DNA of 64,000 nt, from assembly GCA_023229545.1 (NCBI GenBank), contig JALNZB010000018.1, positions 11,154 to 75,153 on the forward strand, read 5' to 3'. The notes below the pieces were generated by a model that was given only the letters and a program-made list of their open reading frames with translations, did not search any database and was not told where the DNA came from. Of the stretch, positions 15,387-24,323 are shown piece by piece. Every line of letters begins with the position of its first letter. Within the stretch, counting starts at the first letter, position 1. Source of the DNA: Sulfuritalea sp. GTDB lineage: Bacteria; Pseudomonadota; Gammaproteobacteria; Burkholderiales; Rhodocyclaceae. Both the position numbers and the translations under genes were made by a program.

Positions 15387-17326
15387 TGTCTAGCCTGAAC
15401 CTGCCGGCCCTGCGCCGGGCTACCGGCACCGTCCGTCTGCCCGGCTCGAAGAGCATTTCCAACCGCATGCTGCTGCTGGCGGCGCTGGCGGATGGCGCGA
15501 CGGAAATCCGCGACCTGCTGGATTCGGATGACACGCGGGTGATGCTGGCGGCGCTGGAGAAAGTCGGCATTGGCGTTACGGCGATGGGAGACAACGCTTG
15601 GCGCATCGAGGGCTGCGGCGGTGTGTTCCCGGTCAAGGACGCCGATCTGTTCATGGGCAACGCCGGCACGGCGATTCGTCCGTTGACGGCGGCACTGGCC
15701 TTGTCCGGCGGACACTATCGGCTCTCCGGCGTGCCGCGCATGCATGAGCGGCCCATCGGCGATCTGGTGGACGGGTTGTTGCAGATCGGCGCCGACGTGC
15801 GCTACACGGGCAATCCGGGCTTTCCGCCGTTGGCCATCCATCCGTCGAAGGTGAAACTCTCCGCTCCGATTCGGCTGCGCGGCGATGTATCCTCGCAGTT
15901 CCTCACCGCGCTGTTGATGGCCTTGCCACTCACCGGGGAGGCGGCGGTGATCGAGATGACGACCGAACTCATCTCGCGGCCCTATATCGAGATCACGCTG
16001 AATCTGATGGCGCGTTTCGGCGTCAAGGTGGAACGCGAAGGCTGGCAGCGTTTTACGCTTGCGGCGGGGCAACGCTATCGCAGCCCCGGCCTGCTGCATG
16101 TCGAAGGCGATGCCTCGGCAGCCTCGTATTTTCTTGCCGCCGGGGCGATTGGCGGCGGTCCGGTGCGGGTCGAAGGCGTCGGTCGCAACAGCATTCAGGG
16201 CGACGTGCGTTTCGCCGATGCGCTGGAGGCGATGGGTGCGCGCATCGAATGGGGCGAGCAGCATATAGAGGCGCGAGCGCCGCTGTCGGGCAAGTTGAAG
16301 GCTTTCGATCTTGACCTCAATCACGTTCCCGATGCGGCGATGACCCTGGCGGTGGCCGCGCTGTTTGCCGACGGACGCTGTGTCCTGCGCAACATCGCGT
16401 CATGGCGCGTCAAGGAAACCGACCGCATTGCGGCGATGGCGACCGAACTGAGGAAACTCGGTGCGACGGTGGAGGAGGGGCCGGACTGGCTCGCCATCGA
16501 CCCTTCCCCCTTCCCCCTTCCCCCTTCCTGCCCCATCGACACCTACGATGACCACCGCATGGCCATGTGCTTTTCGCTGGCGGCGCTGGGTGGTGTGCCG
16601 GTGACCATCAACGATCCGCAATGCGTCAACAAGACTTTCCCCGATTACTTCGATGTCCTGGCCGAAATCACCGCGCCGGTGATCGCCATCGATGGCCCTT
16701 CGGCCTCGGGCAAGGGCACGGTGGCCGAGCGCGTCGCGACGGCTTTGGGTTACCACTATCTGGACAGCGGCTCGCTGTATCGCCTGACGGCGTTGGCGTC
16801 GATGCGTGCCGGTGTCGCTCTGGATGACGAAGCGGGCGTGGCGGCGCTGGCGGCAAGCCTGCCGGCGACGTTCGAGGGCGGTCGCATCCTGCTCGCCAGC
16901 GACGATGTCACCGACGCCATCCGCAGCGAAGAAGTCTCGGCCGGCGCATCGAAAGTGGCGGCATTGCCGGCGGTGCGCGCCGCGCTGCTGGCCCGGCAGC
17001 GTGCCTATCGGCGCTTTCCGGGGCTGGTCGCCGACGGCCGCGACATGGCTTCGGTGGTCTTCCCCACCGCTGCTGCCAAGGTATTCCTCACGGCATCGGC
17101 CGCCGTGCGTGCAGAAAGACGCTATAAACAGTTGATCGCAAAGGGGATGCCTGCTAACATGCACGCCCTTTTACAGGATTTGCAGGAACGGGATGCGCGC
17201 GATGCCCAGCGCAGCGTGGCGCCCCTCCGGCAGTGCGACGATGCGGATCTGGTGGATACCACCGGTATGAACATCGACGCGGCAGTGGCTGCCGTGATGA
17301 CGATAGTCAAGCGGCAGGAACTGTGA
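15383..17326 (+). CDS. aroA-cmk: Fused EPSP synthase (AroA) / cytidylate kinase (Cmk)
   Basis: A single 647-codon frame holds two enzymes. Residues 1 to about 430 are EPSP synthase of the shikimate pathway (GSKSISNRMLLLAALADG, NAGTAIRPLTAALAL, TYDDHRMAMCFSLAALG). From about 432 a complete cytidylate kinase follows (IAIDGPSASGKGTVAERVA, P-loop; DGRDMASVVFP), which phosphorylates CMP and dCMP. The two are separate adjacent genes in many relatives. Fusions of this pair are known in some betaproteobacteria. A perfect CCCTTCC x4 repeat at 16501-16528 lies in the AroA part and yields an odd PSPFPLPPS stretch. No stop or frameshift is visible. Confidence 0.95.
   Translation: MMSSLNLPALRRATGTVRLPGSKSISNRMLLLAALADGATEIRDLLDSDDTRVMLAALEKVGIGVTAMGDNAWRIEGCGGVFPVKDADLFMGNAGTAIRPLTAALALSGGHYRLSGVPRMHERPIGDLVDGLLQIGADVRYTGNPGFPPLAIHPSKVKLSAPIRLRGDVSSQFLTALLMALPLTGEAAVIEMTTELISRPYIEITLNLMARFGVKVEREGWQRFTLAAGQRYRSPGLLHVEGDASAASYFLAAGAIGGGPVRVEGVGRNSIQGDVRFADALEAMGARIEWGEQHIEARAPLSGKLKAFDLDLNHVPDAAMTLAVAALFADGRCVLRNIASWRVKETDRIAAMATELRKLGATVEEGPDWLAIDPSPFPLPPSCPIDTYDDHRMAMCFSLAALGGVPVTINDPQCVNKTFPDYFDVLAEITAPVIAIDGPSASGKGTVAERVATALGYHYLDSGSLYRLTALASMRAGVALDDEAGVAALAASLPATFEGGRILLASDDVTDAIRSEEVSAGASKVAALPAVRAALLARQRAYRRFPGLVADGRDMASVVFPTAAAKVFLTASAAVRAERRYKQLIAKGMPANMHALLQDLQERDARDAQRSVAPLRQCDDADLVDTTGMNIDAAVAAVMTIVKRQEL
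16501..16528 (+). repeat. Perfect heptamer tandem repeat (CCCTTCC)4 inside aroA-cmk
   Basis: Four exact copies of CCCTTCC in the coding region, encoding the Pro-rich stretch just before the conserved TYDDHRMAM segment of AroA. Seven is not a multiple of three, so a change of one unit shifts the frame. The complementary strand has four G-runs of five or fewer bases and could form a G-quadruplex. Confidence 0.95.
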
Positions 17327-17412
17327 TTCGGGTATAAGAATTTGTCATAGAAGCATTGCAACACAGGTGTCGTAACGACCGCCCGGTCGCTGCGACGAAG
17401 AGCAACCAACCC

Positions 17413-17426
17413 GTCACCCAGGTGAC
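17413..17426 (+). promoter_or_regulatory. rpsA: Small inverted repeat in the rpsA leader
   Basis: GTCACC, two bases, GGTGAC lies 26 bp before the rpsA start, in a 125-bp leader between aroA-cmk and rpsA. S1 synthesis is autoregulated through the leader in E. coli; whether this element takes part here is unknown. Confidence 0.3.
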
Positions 17427-17451
17427 AAACATCCGTAAGGTCCCCAACTCA

Positions 17452-19179
17452 ATGTCTACTGCTATTGCCGAAAGTATTGTCGAAAACTCACCCATGGAGA
17501 GCTTTGCCGCACTGTTCGAGGAAAGTCTCCAGCGCCAGGAAATGCGTGCCGGTGAAGTCATCACGGCTGAAGTTGTCCGCATCGACCAGAACTTCGTGGT
17601 CGTCAATGCGGGTCTCAAGTCCGAAAGCATGATTCCCGTCGAGGAATTCCACAATGAACGTGGCGAACTCGAAGCCAAGCCGGGCGATTTCGTCCTGGTC
17701 GCCATCGAGATGCTCGAAGACGGTTACGGCGCAACGCGCCTCTCGCGTGAAAAAGCCAAGCGCATCGCCGCCTGGAACGATCTCGACAAGGCCATGGTCG
17801 ATGGCGCCCTGGTCAAGGGCCTGATCACCGGCAAGGTCAAGGGCGGCCTGACCGTCATGGTCAATGGCATCCGCGCCTTCCTCCCCGGTTCGCTGGTCGA
17901 TACGCGTCCGGTCAAGGACACCACGCCGTTCGAGGGCAAGGAATACGAATTCAAGGTCATCAAGCTTGATCGCAAGCGCAACAACGTGGTGGTTTCGCGC
18001 CGCGCCGTGCTCGAAGCCAGCATGGGCGAGGAGCGCCAGAAGCTGCTGGAGAACCTCCAGGAAGGCACCGTCATCAAGGGCATCGTCAAGAACATCACCG
18101 ACTACGGCGCATTCGTCGACCTCGGTGGCATCGACGGCCTGCTGCACATCACCGACCTGGCCTGGCGTCGCGTGCGTCACCCGTCGGAAGTGCTCAATGT
18201 CGGCGACGAAGTCACCGCCAAGGTGCTCAAGTTCGACCAGGAAAAGAACCGCGTCAGCCTCGGCATGAAGCAGCTCGGCGAAGATCCGTGGGTGGGAATC
18301 TCCCGTCGCTACCCGGCCAACACGCGTTTGTTCGGCAAGGTCACCAATCTGACCGACTACGGCTCGTTCGTCGAGATCGAGCAGGGCATCGAAGGCCTGG
18401 TGCACGTCTCCGAAATGGACTGGACCAACAAGAACATTCACCCGACCAAGGTTGTCCAGTTGGGCGACGAAGTCGAAGTGATGATTCTCGAAATCGACGA
18501 AGACCGTCGCCGCATTTCGCTCGGCATGAAGCAGTGCATGGCGAACCCGTGGGACGATTTCGCCATGAACCACAAGAAGGGCGACAAGGTTCGCGGCGCC
18601 ATCAAGTCGATCACCGACTTCGGCATCTTCATCGGCCTGCCCGGCGGCATCGACGGCCTAGTGCATCTGTCCGACCTGTCCTGGTCCGCCACCGGCGAGG
18701 AAGCCAAGCAGAACTTCAAGAAGGGCGATGAAGTCGAGGCCGTGGTGCTTTCCATCGATGTCGAGAAAGAGCGCATTTCGCTCGGCGTCAAGCAGATGGA
18801 TGGCGATCCCTTCACCAGCTTCGTTGCCACCCACGACAAGAACAGCCTGGTGTCCGGTACGGTCACCAGTGTCGATCAGCGTGGCGCAGTGGTTAATCTG
18901 GGCGCCGACGTGGAAGGTTATCTGCGCGTTTCCGAGTTCTCGCGTGATCGCATCGAAGATCTGACCCAGCATTTGAAGGTCGGTGAAACGATTGAAACCA
19001 TGATTGTCAATGTCGATCGCAAGACGCGTTCGATCAACCTGTCGATCAAGGCCAAGGATCAGGTGGAGCAGAGCCAGGCGATGCAGAAGCTGGCATCGGA
19101 CAGCAGTTCGGCCAGCAGCGGCACGACCAATCTGGGCGCGCTGTTGAAGGCCAAGCTCAACCAGACCCAGCAACCCTAA
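17452..19179 (+). CDS. rpsA: 30S ribosomal protein S1
   Basis: A 575-residue protein with six S1 RNA-binding domains; the repeated signature is seen in NITDYGAFVDLGGIDGLLH, NLTDYGSFVEIEQGIEGLVH and SITDFGIFIGLPGGIDGLVH. S1 brings mRNA with weak Shine-Dalgarno sequences to the 30S subunit. MSTAIAESIVENSPMESFA is the usual start; the 32 codons upstream in the same frame look non-coding. The order cmk-rpsA-ihfB is conserved in proteobacteria. A 125-bp leader with a small inverted repeat suggests its own promoter or regulation. Confidence 0.98.
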   Translation: MSTAIAESIVENSPMESFAALFEESLQRQEMRAGEVITAEVVRIDQNFVVVNAGLKSESMIPVEEFHNERGELEAKPGDFVLVAIEMLEDGYGATRLSREKAKRIAAWNDLDKAMVDGALVKGLITGKVKGGLTVMVNGIRAFLPGSLVDTRPVKDTTPFEGKEYEFKVIKLDRKRNNVVVSRRAVLEASMGEERQKLLENLQEGTVIKGIVKNITDYGAFVDLGGIDGLLHITDLAWRRVRHPSEVLNVGDEVTAKVLKFDQEKNRVSLGMKQLGEDPWVGISRRYPANTRLFGKVTNLTDYGSFVEIEQGIEGLVHVSEMDWTNKNIHPTKVVQLGDEVEVMILEIDEDRRRISLGMKQCMANPWDDFAMNHKKGDKVRGAIKSITDFGIFIGLPGGIDGLVHLSDLSWSATGEEAKQNFKKGDEVEAVVLSIDVEKERISLGVKQMDGDPFTSFVATHDKNSLVSGTVTSVDQRGAVVNLGADVEGYLRVSEFSRDRIEDLTQHLKVGETIETMIVNVDRKTRSINLSIKAKDQVEQSQAMQKLASDSSSASSGTTNLGALLKAKLNQTQQP

Positions 19180-19191
19180 AAGCCCGATCCC

Positions 19192-19476
19192 ATGACCAAA
19201 TCGGAACTCATCGCCCGGCTGGCGGAGCGCTTTCCGCAGTTGGTGGCGAAGGATGCCGACTACGCCGTCAAGATGATGCTCGATGCCCTCACTGCGGCGC
19301 TGGTCCGCAGCGATCGCATCGAGATTCGCGGCTTCGGCAGTTTTGCGCTGAACTATCGGCCGCCGCGTGTCGGTCGCAATCCGAAGTCGGGCGACAAGGT
19401 GCAGGTACCCGAAAAGTACGTGCCCCATTTCAAGGCCGGCAAGGAATTGCGGGAACGGGTCGATTACCGGCCATGA
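19192..19476 (+). CDS. ihfB: Integration host factor subunit beta
   Basis: A 94-residue DNA-bending protein of the HU/IHF family. The start MTKSELIARLAERFP and the DNA-binding arm IEIRGFGSFALNYRPPRVGRNPK are diagnostic for IHF-beta. It pairs with IhfA (not in the window) to bend DNA at promoters, origins and recombination sites. It starts 12 bp after rpsA, the conserved arrangement, and is followed by a strong terminator. Confidence 0.96.
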   Translation: MTKSELIARLAERFPQLVAKDADYAVKMMLDALTAALVRSDRIEIRGFGSFALNYRPPRVGRNPKSGDKVQVPEKYVPHFKAGKELRERVDYRP

Positions 19477-19502
19477 GTCGCGCGGTTGCAGCTTGCGTCA
19501 AG

Positions 19503-19532
19503 GCGGCACCTGTCACGGGTGCCGCTTTTTTT
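19503..19532 (+). terminator. Rho-independent terminator after ihfB
   Basis: GCGGCACC and GGTGCCGC form an 8-bp stem with a 7-nt loop, followed by seven T. It should end the rpsA-ihfB transcript, and the lapA-lapB group would then need its own promoter in the next 90 bp. Confidence 0.88.
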
Positions 19533-19622
19533 AGTTGCGGCCACTGCGTTTAACGCCGATAAGACTGGCGTTAGCCTGCACTGAAATTTCGCTTCGCTCA
19601 ATTTTCTCGCTCATATTTACTC

Positions 19623-19880
19623 GTGACCACTCTGCTCAAACTTTTCGTCTGGCTGTTGCGCATCGTGGTCTTCATTGGGCTGTTTGGGCTGGCGATCAAG
19701 AACAGCGGTCCGATGGAACTGCGCTTCTTTCTGGATCAGGCATGGACGGCGCCGATCTCGGTGGTCATCCTTTCCGTATTCGCCATTGGCGTCGCGGTCG
19801 GATTGACGGCGGCCTTGGGCGTATTCCTGCGCCCGCAGCGTAAACCCGATCACGAGCCAAATCCGCACAATGGAAATTGA
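19623..19880 (+). CDS. lapA: LapA-family inner membrane protein (DUF1049)
   Basis: An 85-residue protein with two membrane segments (about residues 5-25 and 42-66) around the family signature IKNSGPMELRFFLDQ. LapA acts with LapB in control of LPS synthesis through LpxC turnover. The start is GTG at 19623. It overlaps lapB by 11 bp, and the lapA-lapB pair after ihfB is conserved in gamma- and betaproteobacteria. The C-terminus is a short charged tail. Confidence 0.88.
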   Translation: MTTLLKLFVWLLRIVVFIGLFGLAIKNSGPMELRFFLDQAWTAPISVVILSVFAIGVAVGLTAALGVFLRPQRKPDHEPNPHNGN

Positions 19881-21045
19881 ACTTTGGTGGCTGCTGGTCC
19901 TACCGGCGTTTTTCGCGCTGGGCTGGATTGCCGCGCGGATCGACATCAAGCAGATACTCAAGGAATCGCGCGCCTTGCCGCGCTCCTATTTCAAGGGACT
20001 GAACTTTCTTCTCAACGAACAACCGGACCAGGCCATCGAAGCCTTCATCGAGGCGGCGCGCGTCGATCCGGAAACCATCGAACTGCATTTCGCGCTGGGC
20101 AACCTGTTTCGCCGGCGCGGCGAGACCGACCGCGCCATCCGCGTGCATCAGAATCTCATCGAACGCGACAGCTTGTCGGCCACCCAGCGCTTGCACGCCC
20201 TGTCCGAGCTCGGACAGGACTATCTCAAGGCTGGCCTGCTGGATCGCGCCGAGGAAATATTCGTCAAGCTACGCGCCACCGACCGCGACGAAGAGGCGCT
20301 GAAAAACCTGCTGGAAATCTTCCAGCAGGAAAAGGAATGGGCCAAGGCCATTGCTACGGCGGAAGCCATGCCGAATCATTCCGATCACATCTGGCAGAAA
20401 GAAATCGCCGAGTTTCGCTGCGAGATGGCGGCCAATGAAATGCTGCATGATCGCCACGACGAAGCGCGTCGCCTGCTCGACGAGGCGCTGGCCGCCAATC
20501 GGAAATGCGTCCGCGCCACGCTGCTGCTGGGCGACCTGGCGGTGAAAGTCGGTGATGACGAGACGGCGATTGACTACTGGAAACGCGTCGAACAGCAAGA
20601 CCCGGTGTATCTCGCGCTGGCTGCGGAAAAGCTGATGGCGGTGCATATCCAGTTGGGAAAGATGGAGCAGGGCATCCAGTTGCTGCGCGGCTGGCTGGAG
20701 CGCCATCCCTCGCTGGACCTGCTCGACGCGGTGTTTCGCGCCGAACTCGACAACGACGGCGCCGAGGCGGCCTACGCCCTGGTACGCGATGAGTTGCGCC
20801 GCAATCCGACGCTGCTCGGGCTCGACAAGCTGCTGGAAGCGCAGATTCTGGTGGTTCCGCCCGAGCGCCGCGCCGATCTGGAACTGATCAAGAACCTGAT
20901 TCACAATCACACCCGCCGCGTCGCGCGCTATCGCTGCGATGCCTGCGGTTTCAAGGCGCGCCAGTTCTACTGGCGCTGTCCCGGCTGCGGCGGTTGGGAA
21001 ACCTATCCGCCCAAGCGCACCGAAGAATTCGACATAACACCCTAG
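19870..21045 (+). CDS. lapB: Lipopolysaccharide assembly protein B
   Basis: A 391-residue protein with an N-terminal membrane anchor (LWWLLVLPAFFALGWIAAR), an array of TPR repeats (about 35-345), and a C-terminal rubredoxin-like zinc module with CDACGF and CPGCGGW. LapB (YciM) recruits FtsH to degrade LpxC and so sets the LPS level. The length fits the family. A run at 20543-20568 resembles the dispersed 26-bp repeat with four differences. Following genes for UDP-glucose dehydrogenase and heptose synthesis keep the LPS theme. Confidence 0.95.
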   Translation: MEIELWWLLVLPAFFALGWIAARIDIKQILKESRALPRSYFKGLNFLLNEQPDQAIEAFIEAARVDPETIELHFALGNLFRRRGETDRAIRVHQNLIERDSLSATQRLHALSELGQDYLKAGLLDRAEEIFVKLRATDRDEEALKNLLEIFQQEKEWAKAIATAEAMPNHSDHIWQKEIAEFRCEMAANEMLHDRHDEARRLLDEALAANRKCVRATLLLGDLAVKVGDDETAIDYWKRVEQQDPVYLALAAEKLMAVHIQLGKMEQGIQLLRGWLERHPSLDLLDAVFRAELDNDGAEAAYALVRDELRRNPTLLGLDKLLEAQILVVPPERRADLELIKNLIHNHTRRVARYRCDACGFKARQFYWRCPGCGGWETYPPKRTEEFDITP

Positions 21046-21052
21046 AATATTC

Positions 21053-22375
21053 ATGAAGATTACAGTCATCGGCACCGGCTATGTAGGTCTTGTTTCCGGC
21101 ACCTGCCTCGCGGACGTCGGCAATGATGTGCTCTGCCTCGACCTGGATGCCGCGAAAATACGCACCCTCAACGAAGGCGGCATACCGATCTACGAACCGG
21201 GCCTGGAGGCCATGGTGAGGAAGAACGAGGCGGCGGGGCGCTTGCGCTTCACCACCGATGTCGAGGCCGCCGTCGCTCATGGCGTGTTGCAGTTCATTGC
21301 CGTCGGCACGCCACCCGACGAGGATGGTTCCGCCGACCTGCAGCACGTGATCGCGGCTGCGCGCAACGTCGGACGCAGCATGGACAGCTACAAGGTGGTG
21401 GTGGACAAATCCACGGTTCCGGTTGGCACCGCCGACAAGGTACGTGAGGCGATCACCGAAGAGTTGCAGGCGCGTGGCGCGAAGATCGACTTCAGCATCG
21501 TCTCCAACCCCGAGTTCCTCAAGGAAGGCGCGGCGGTCGACGACTTCATGAAGCCCGACCGCATTGTCGTCGGCGCCGATGACGAGCGCGCCATAGCGCT
21601 GATGCGCGAACTCTATGCGCCGTTTCAACGCAATCACGAACGCCTGATCGTGATGGACGTGAAGAGCGCGGAACTGACCAAGTACGCCGCCAACGCCATG
21701 CTGGCGACACGCATCAGTTTCATGAACGAACTGGCGAATCTGGCCGAGAAGCTGGGCGCCGACATCGAACTGGTTCGCAAGGGCATCGGTTCCGATCCGC
21801 GCATCGGCTTCCATTTCCTCTACCCCGGCGTCGGCTACGGCGGCTCGTGCTTTCCCAAAGATGTGCAGGCGCTGATTCGTACCGCGCAGGACGCCGGCCA
21901 GGCGTTGCAAGTGCTGCAAGCCGTCGAGGCGGCCAATGAAGCGCAGAAAAGCGTGCTGGGCCAGAAGATCGCCAGGCGCCTCGGCAAGGACCTCGCCGGC
22001 AAGACCTTCGCTCTGTGGGGTCTGGCTTTCAAGCCGAATACCGACGACATGCGCGAAGCGCCGAGCCTGGTCCTGATCGCAGAACTGCTGGCGCGCGGCG
22101 CGTCGATCCGCGCCTACGATCCGGTGGCCACGCACGAAGCGCAGCGGATATTGGGTCAGAACCCGCGCATCAGCTATGCCTCGACGCCGATGGCGGCGCT
22201 GGACGGCGCGGATGCCCTGGCCATCGTCACCGAGTGGAAGGAATTCCGCAGCCCGGACTTCGCTGCGATCAAGGCCAAGCTGAAGACGCCGGTGATTTTC
22301 GACGGCCGCAATCTTTACGATCCAGCGACACCGCGCAAGGCCGGGCTGGAGTATTTCGCTATTGGTCGTCTATGA
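21053..22375 (+). CDS. ugd: UDP-glucose 6-dehydrogenase
   Basis: A 440-residue enzyme that oxidises UDP-glucose twice to UDP-glucuronate, a precursor for surface polysaccharides or LPS modification. The NAD motif is ITVIGTGYVGLVSGTCLADVG, and the catalytic Cys is in GVGYGGSCFPKDVQAL. The central and C-terminal domains are complete (AFKPNTDDMREAPSL). It starts 7 bp after lapB and overlaps the heptose kinase by 4 bp (ATGA), so it is co-translated with envelope genes. Confidence 0.96.
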   Translation: MKITVIGTGYVGLVSGTCLADVGNDVLCLDLDAAKIRTLNEGGIPIYEPGLEAMVRKNEAAGRLRFTTDVEAAVAHGVLQFIAVGTPPDEDGSADLQHVIAAARNVGRSMDSYKVVVDKSTVPVGTADKVREAITEELQARGAKIDFSIVSNPEFLKEGAAVDDFMKPDRIVVGADDERAIALMRELYAPFQRNHERLIVMDVKSAELTKYAANAMLATRISFMNELANLAEKLGADIELVRKGIGSDPRIGFHFLYPGVGYGGSCFPKDVQALIRTAQDAGQALQVLQAVEAANEAQKSVLGQKIARRLGKDLAGKTFALWGLAFKPNTDDMREAPSLVLIAELLARGASIRAYDPVATHEAQRILGQNPRISYASTPMAALDGADALAIVTEWKEFRSPDFAAIKAKLKTPVIFDGRNLYDPATPRKAGLEYFAIGRL

Positions 22376-23304
22376 ACACGGTTCCCGATACTTCAGCGAC
22401 CCGCATCCTGGTGGTTGGCGACGTGATGCTGGATCGCTACTGGTTCGGCGAAGTTTCGCGCATATCGCCGGAAGCGCCGGTGCCGGTGGTCAAGGTTGAA
22501 CGCACCGAGGAACGTCCGGGCGGCGCCGCCAATGTGGCGCGCAACTGCGCCGCGCTGGGGGCGCGGGTGACGCTGTTGTCAGTGGTCGGTGCGGACGAGG
22601 CGGGGCGGAGCCTGATGCGTCTGATGAGCGACGGCGGCATCGAATGCAACCTGCATGAAGATACGCAACTTAGCACCACCGTCAAGCTGCGCGTGATCGG
22701 GCGCCAGCAGCAGTTGCTGCGCATCGACTTTGAAAACACGCCAGATCACGAAGTTTTGCAGGCCAAGCTGGCGGATTTTGAATCGCGCTTGTTCACCTGC
22801 GATGTCGTCATCCTCTCGGACTACGGCAAGGGCGGTCTCGCCCATATCACGGAAATGATTCGACTTGCCCGTGCTGCCGGTAAACAGGTGCTGGTCGACC
22901 CCAAGGGCGAGGATTACGCCCGTTATGCTGGAGCGACGCTGCTCACGCCCAATCGTTCCGAGATGCGGGAAGTGGTTGGCCGCTGGAAGGACGAAGCGGA
23001 ACTTGCAGTGAAGGCCACGCGATTGCGCGAAGACCTGCAACTGGAAGCCTTGCTGGTGACCCGCAGCGAGGAGGGTATGACGCTGTTCTCGGCCGGTGGT
23101 GTGGCGCATGAACCGGCCCTTGCGCGCGAGGTCTATGATGTCAGCGGCGCCGGCGACACGGTGATCGCCACGCTGGCGGTGATGCTGGGCAGCGGGCTGT
23201 CCATGCCGCAGGCCATGCGTCAGGCCAATCTGGCCGCCGGCATCGTGGTCGGCAAACTGGGCACGGCAACGTGCTCTCTGGAAGAATTGAAACACGTCAA
23301 TTAG
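22372..23304 (+). CDS. rfaE1: D-glycero-beta-D-manno-heptose-7-phosphate kinase
   Basis: A 310-residue PfkB-family sugar kinase, the kinase half of HldE, used in ADP-heptose synthesis for LPS core. Seen are ILVVGDVMLDRYWFGEVSRISPEAPVPV, ERPGGAANVARNCAALG and the catalytic YDVSGAGDTVIATLA. The nucleotidyltransferase half is absent, so a separate rfaE2/hldC gene is expected elsewhere. The start at 22372 gives an ATGA overlap with ugd; the longer frame upstream is only the third frame of ugd. Confidence 0.94.
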   Translation: MNTVPDTSATRILVVGDVMLDRYWFGEVSRISPEAPVPVVKVERTEERPGGAANVARNCAALGARVTLLSVVGADEAGRSLMRLMSDGGIECNLHEDTQLSTTVKLRVIGRQQQLLRIDFENTPDHEVLQAKLADFESRLFTCDVVILSDYGKGGLAHITEMIRLARAAGKQVLVDPKGEDYARYAGATLLTPNRSEMREVVGRWKDEAELAVKATRLREDLQLEALLVTRSEEGMTLFSAGGVAHEPALAREVYDVSGAGDTVIATLAVMLGSGLSMPQAMRQANLAAGIVVGKLGTATCSLEELKHVN

Positions 23305-23311
23305 GGGTCAT

Positions 23312-24298
23312 ATGTACTACGTCGTCACCGGCGCCTGCGGATTCATCGGCGCAAACCTGGTCAAGGGGCTCAACGAGCGCGGCATTACCGACATCATCGC
23401 TGTCGACAACCTGACGAAGGCCGACAAGTTCCTCAATCTCACCGATTGCGAGATCGCGGACTACATCGACAAGAGCGAGTTTCTCGACCTGATCGAGAGC
23501 GGTCAACTGGACGGCGGCGTCGCGGCCATCCTGCATGAAGGGGCGTGCTCCGACACCATGGAAACCGATGGCCGCTACATGATGGCCAACAATTACCGAT
23601 ACTCGCTGGCGTTGCTGGATTTTTGCCAGGAACAGGAAATTCCCTTGCTCTATGCCTCGTCGGCGTCGGTTTATGGCGACGGCGGCGTTTTCCGCGAAGA
23701 GCGCGAATTCGAGGCGCCGCTCAATGTCTATGGCTATTCGAAATTCCTCTTCGACCAGATCGTGCGCCGCCGTCTCGCCGGCGCCGACTCCCAGATTGCC
23801 GGTTTCCGCTACTTCAACGTCTATGGCCCGCGCGAACAGCACAAGGGGCGCATGGCCTCGGTGGCTTTTCATCACTTCAACCAGTACCGCGCCGCTGGCA
23901 AGGTCAAGCTGTTCGAGGGCTACGGCGGCTATGGCAACGGCGAGCAGCGTCGCGATTTTGTGTATGTCGGCGATGTGGTCAAGGCCAACATGGATTTTCT
24001 GGAAAGCCGGGCATCCGGCATCTACAACCTCGGCACCGGGCGCGCGCAAAGCTTCAACGAACTCGCCGCCGCCACGGTGAATGCCTGCCGCGCGCTGGAA
24101 GGCAAGCCGGCCCAGTCCGTGGCCGAACTGGTGGCACAGGGCGTCATCGAATACATTCCCTTCCCGGACGCGCTGAAGGGCAAGTACCAGAGCTTCACCG
24201 AGGCCGACCTGGCGCAGTTGCGCGGCGTCGGCTACAAAGACGTATTTGCCACGGTGGAAGAGGGCGTGGCCGACTACGTGAAATGGCTCGCCAGGTGA
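23312..24298 (+). CDS. hldD: ADP-L-glycero-D-manno-heptose-6-epimerase
   Basis: A 328-residue NAD(P)-dependent epimerase of the SDR superfamily that finishes ADP-heptose for the LPS inner core. The nucleotide motif is VVTGACGFIGANLVKGLNERG, and the catalytic Tyr/Lys pair is in VYGYSKFLFDQ. GPREQHKGRMASVAFH is typical of the family. It lies 7 bp after the kinase gene, so two steps of the same pathway are adjacent. Confidence 0.96.
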   Translation: MYYVVTGACGFIGANLVKGLNERGITDIIAVDNLTKADKFLNLTDCEIADYIDKSEFLDLIESGQLDGGVAAILHEGACSDTMETDGRYMMANNYRYSLALLDFCQEQEIPLLYASSASVYGDGGVFREEREFEAPLNVYGYSKFLFDQIVRRRLAGADSQIAGFRYFNVYGPREQHKGRMASVAFHHFNQYRAAGKVKLFEGYGGYGNGEQRRDFVYVGDVVKANMDFLESRASGIYNLGTGRAQSFNELAAATVNACRALEGKPAQSVAELVAQGVIEYIPFPDALKGKYQSFTEADLAQLRGVGYKDVFATVEEGVADYVKWLAR

Positions 24299-24323
24299 GT
24301 TTGCCCTAGCAGCGGGAGGCGCG

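Noticed and set aside
23140..23172. Similarity of the heptose kinase GAGDTV segment to the repeat
   Set aside because: GAGDT is the conserved catalytic motif of PfkB kinases, and the codons differ from the repeat.
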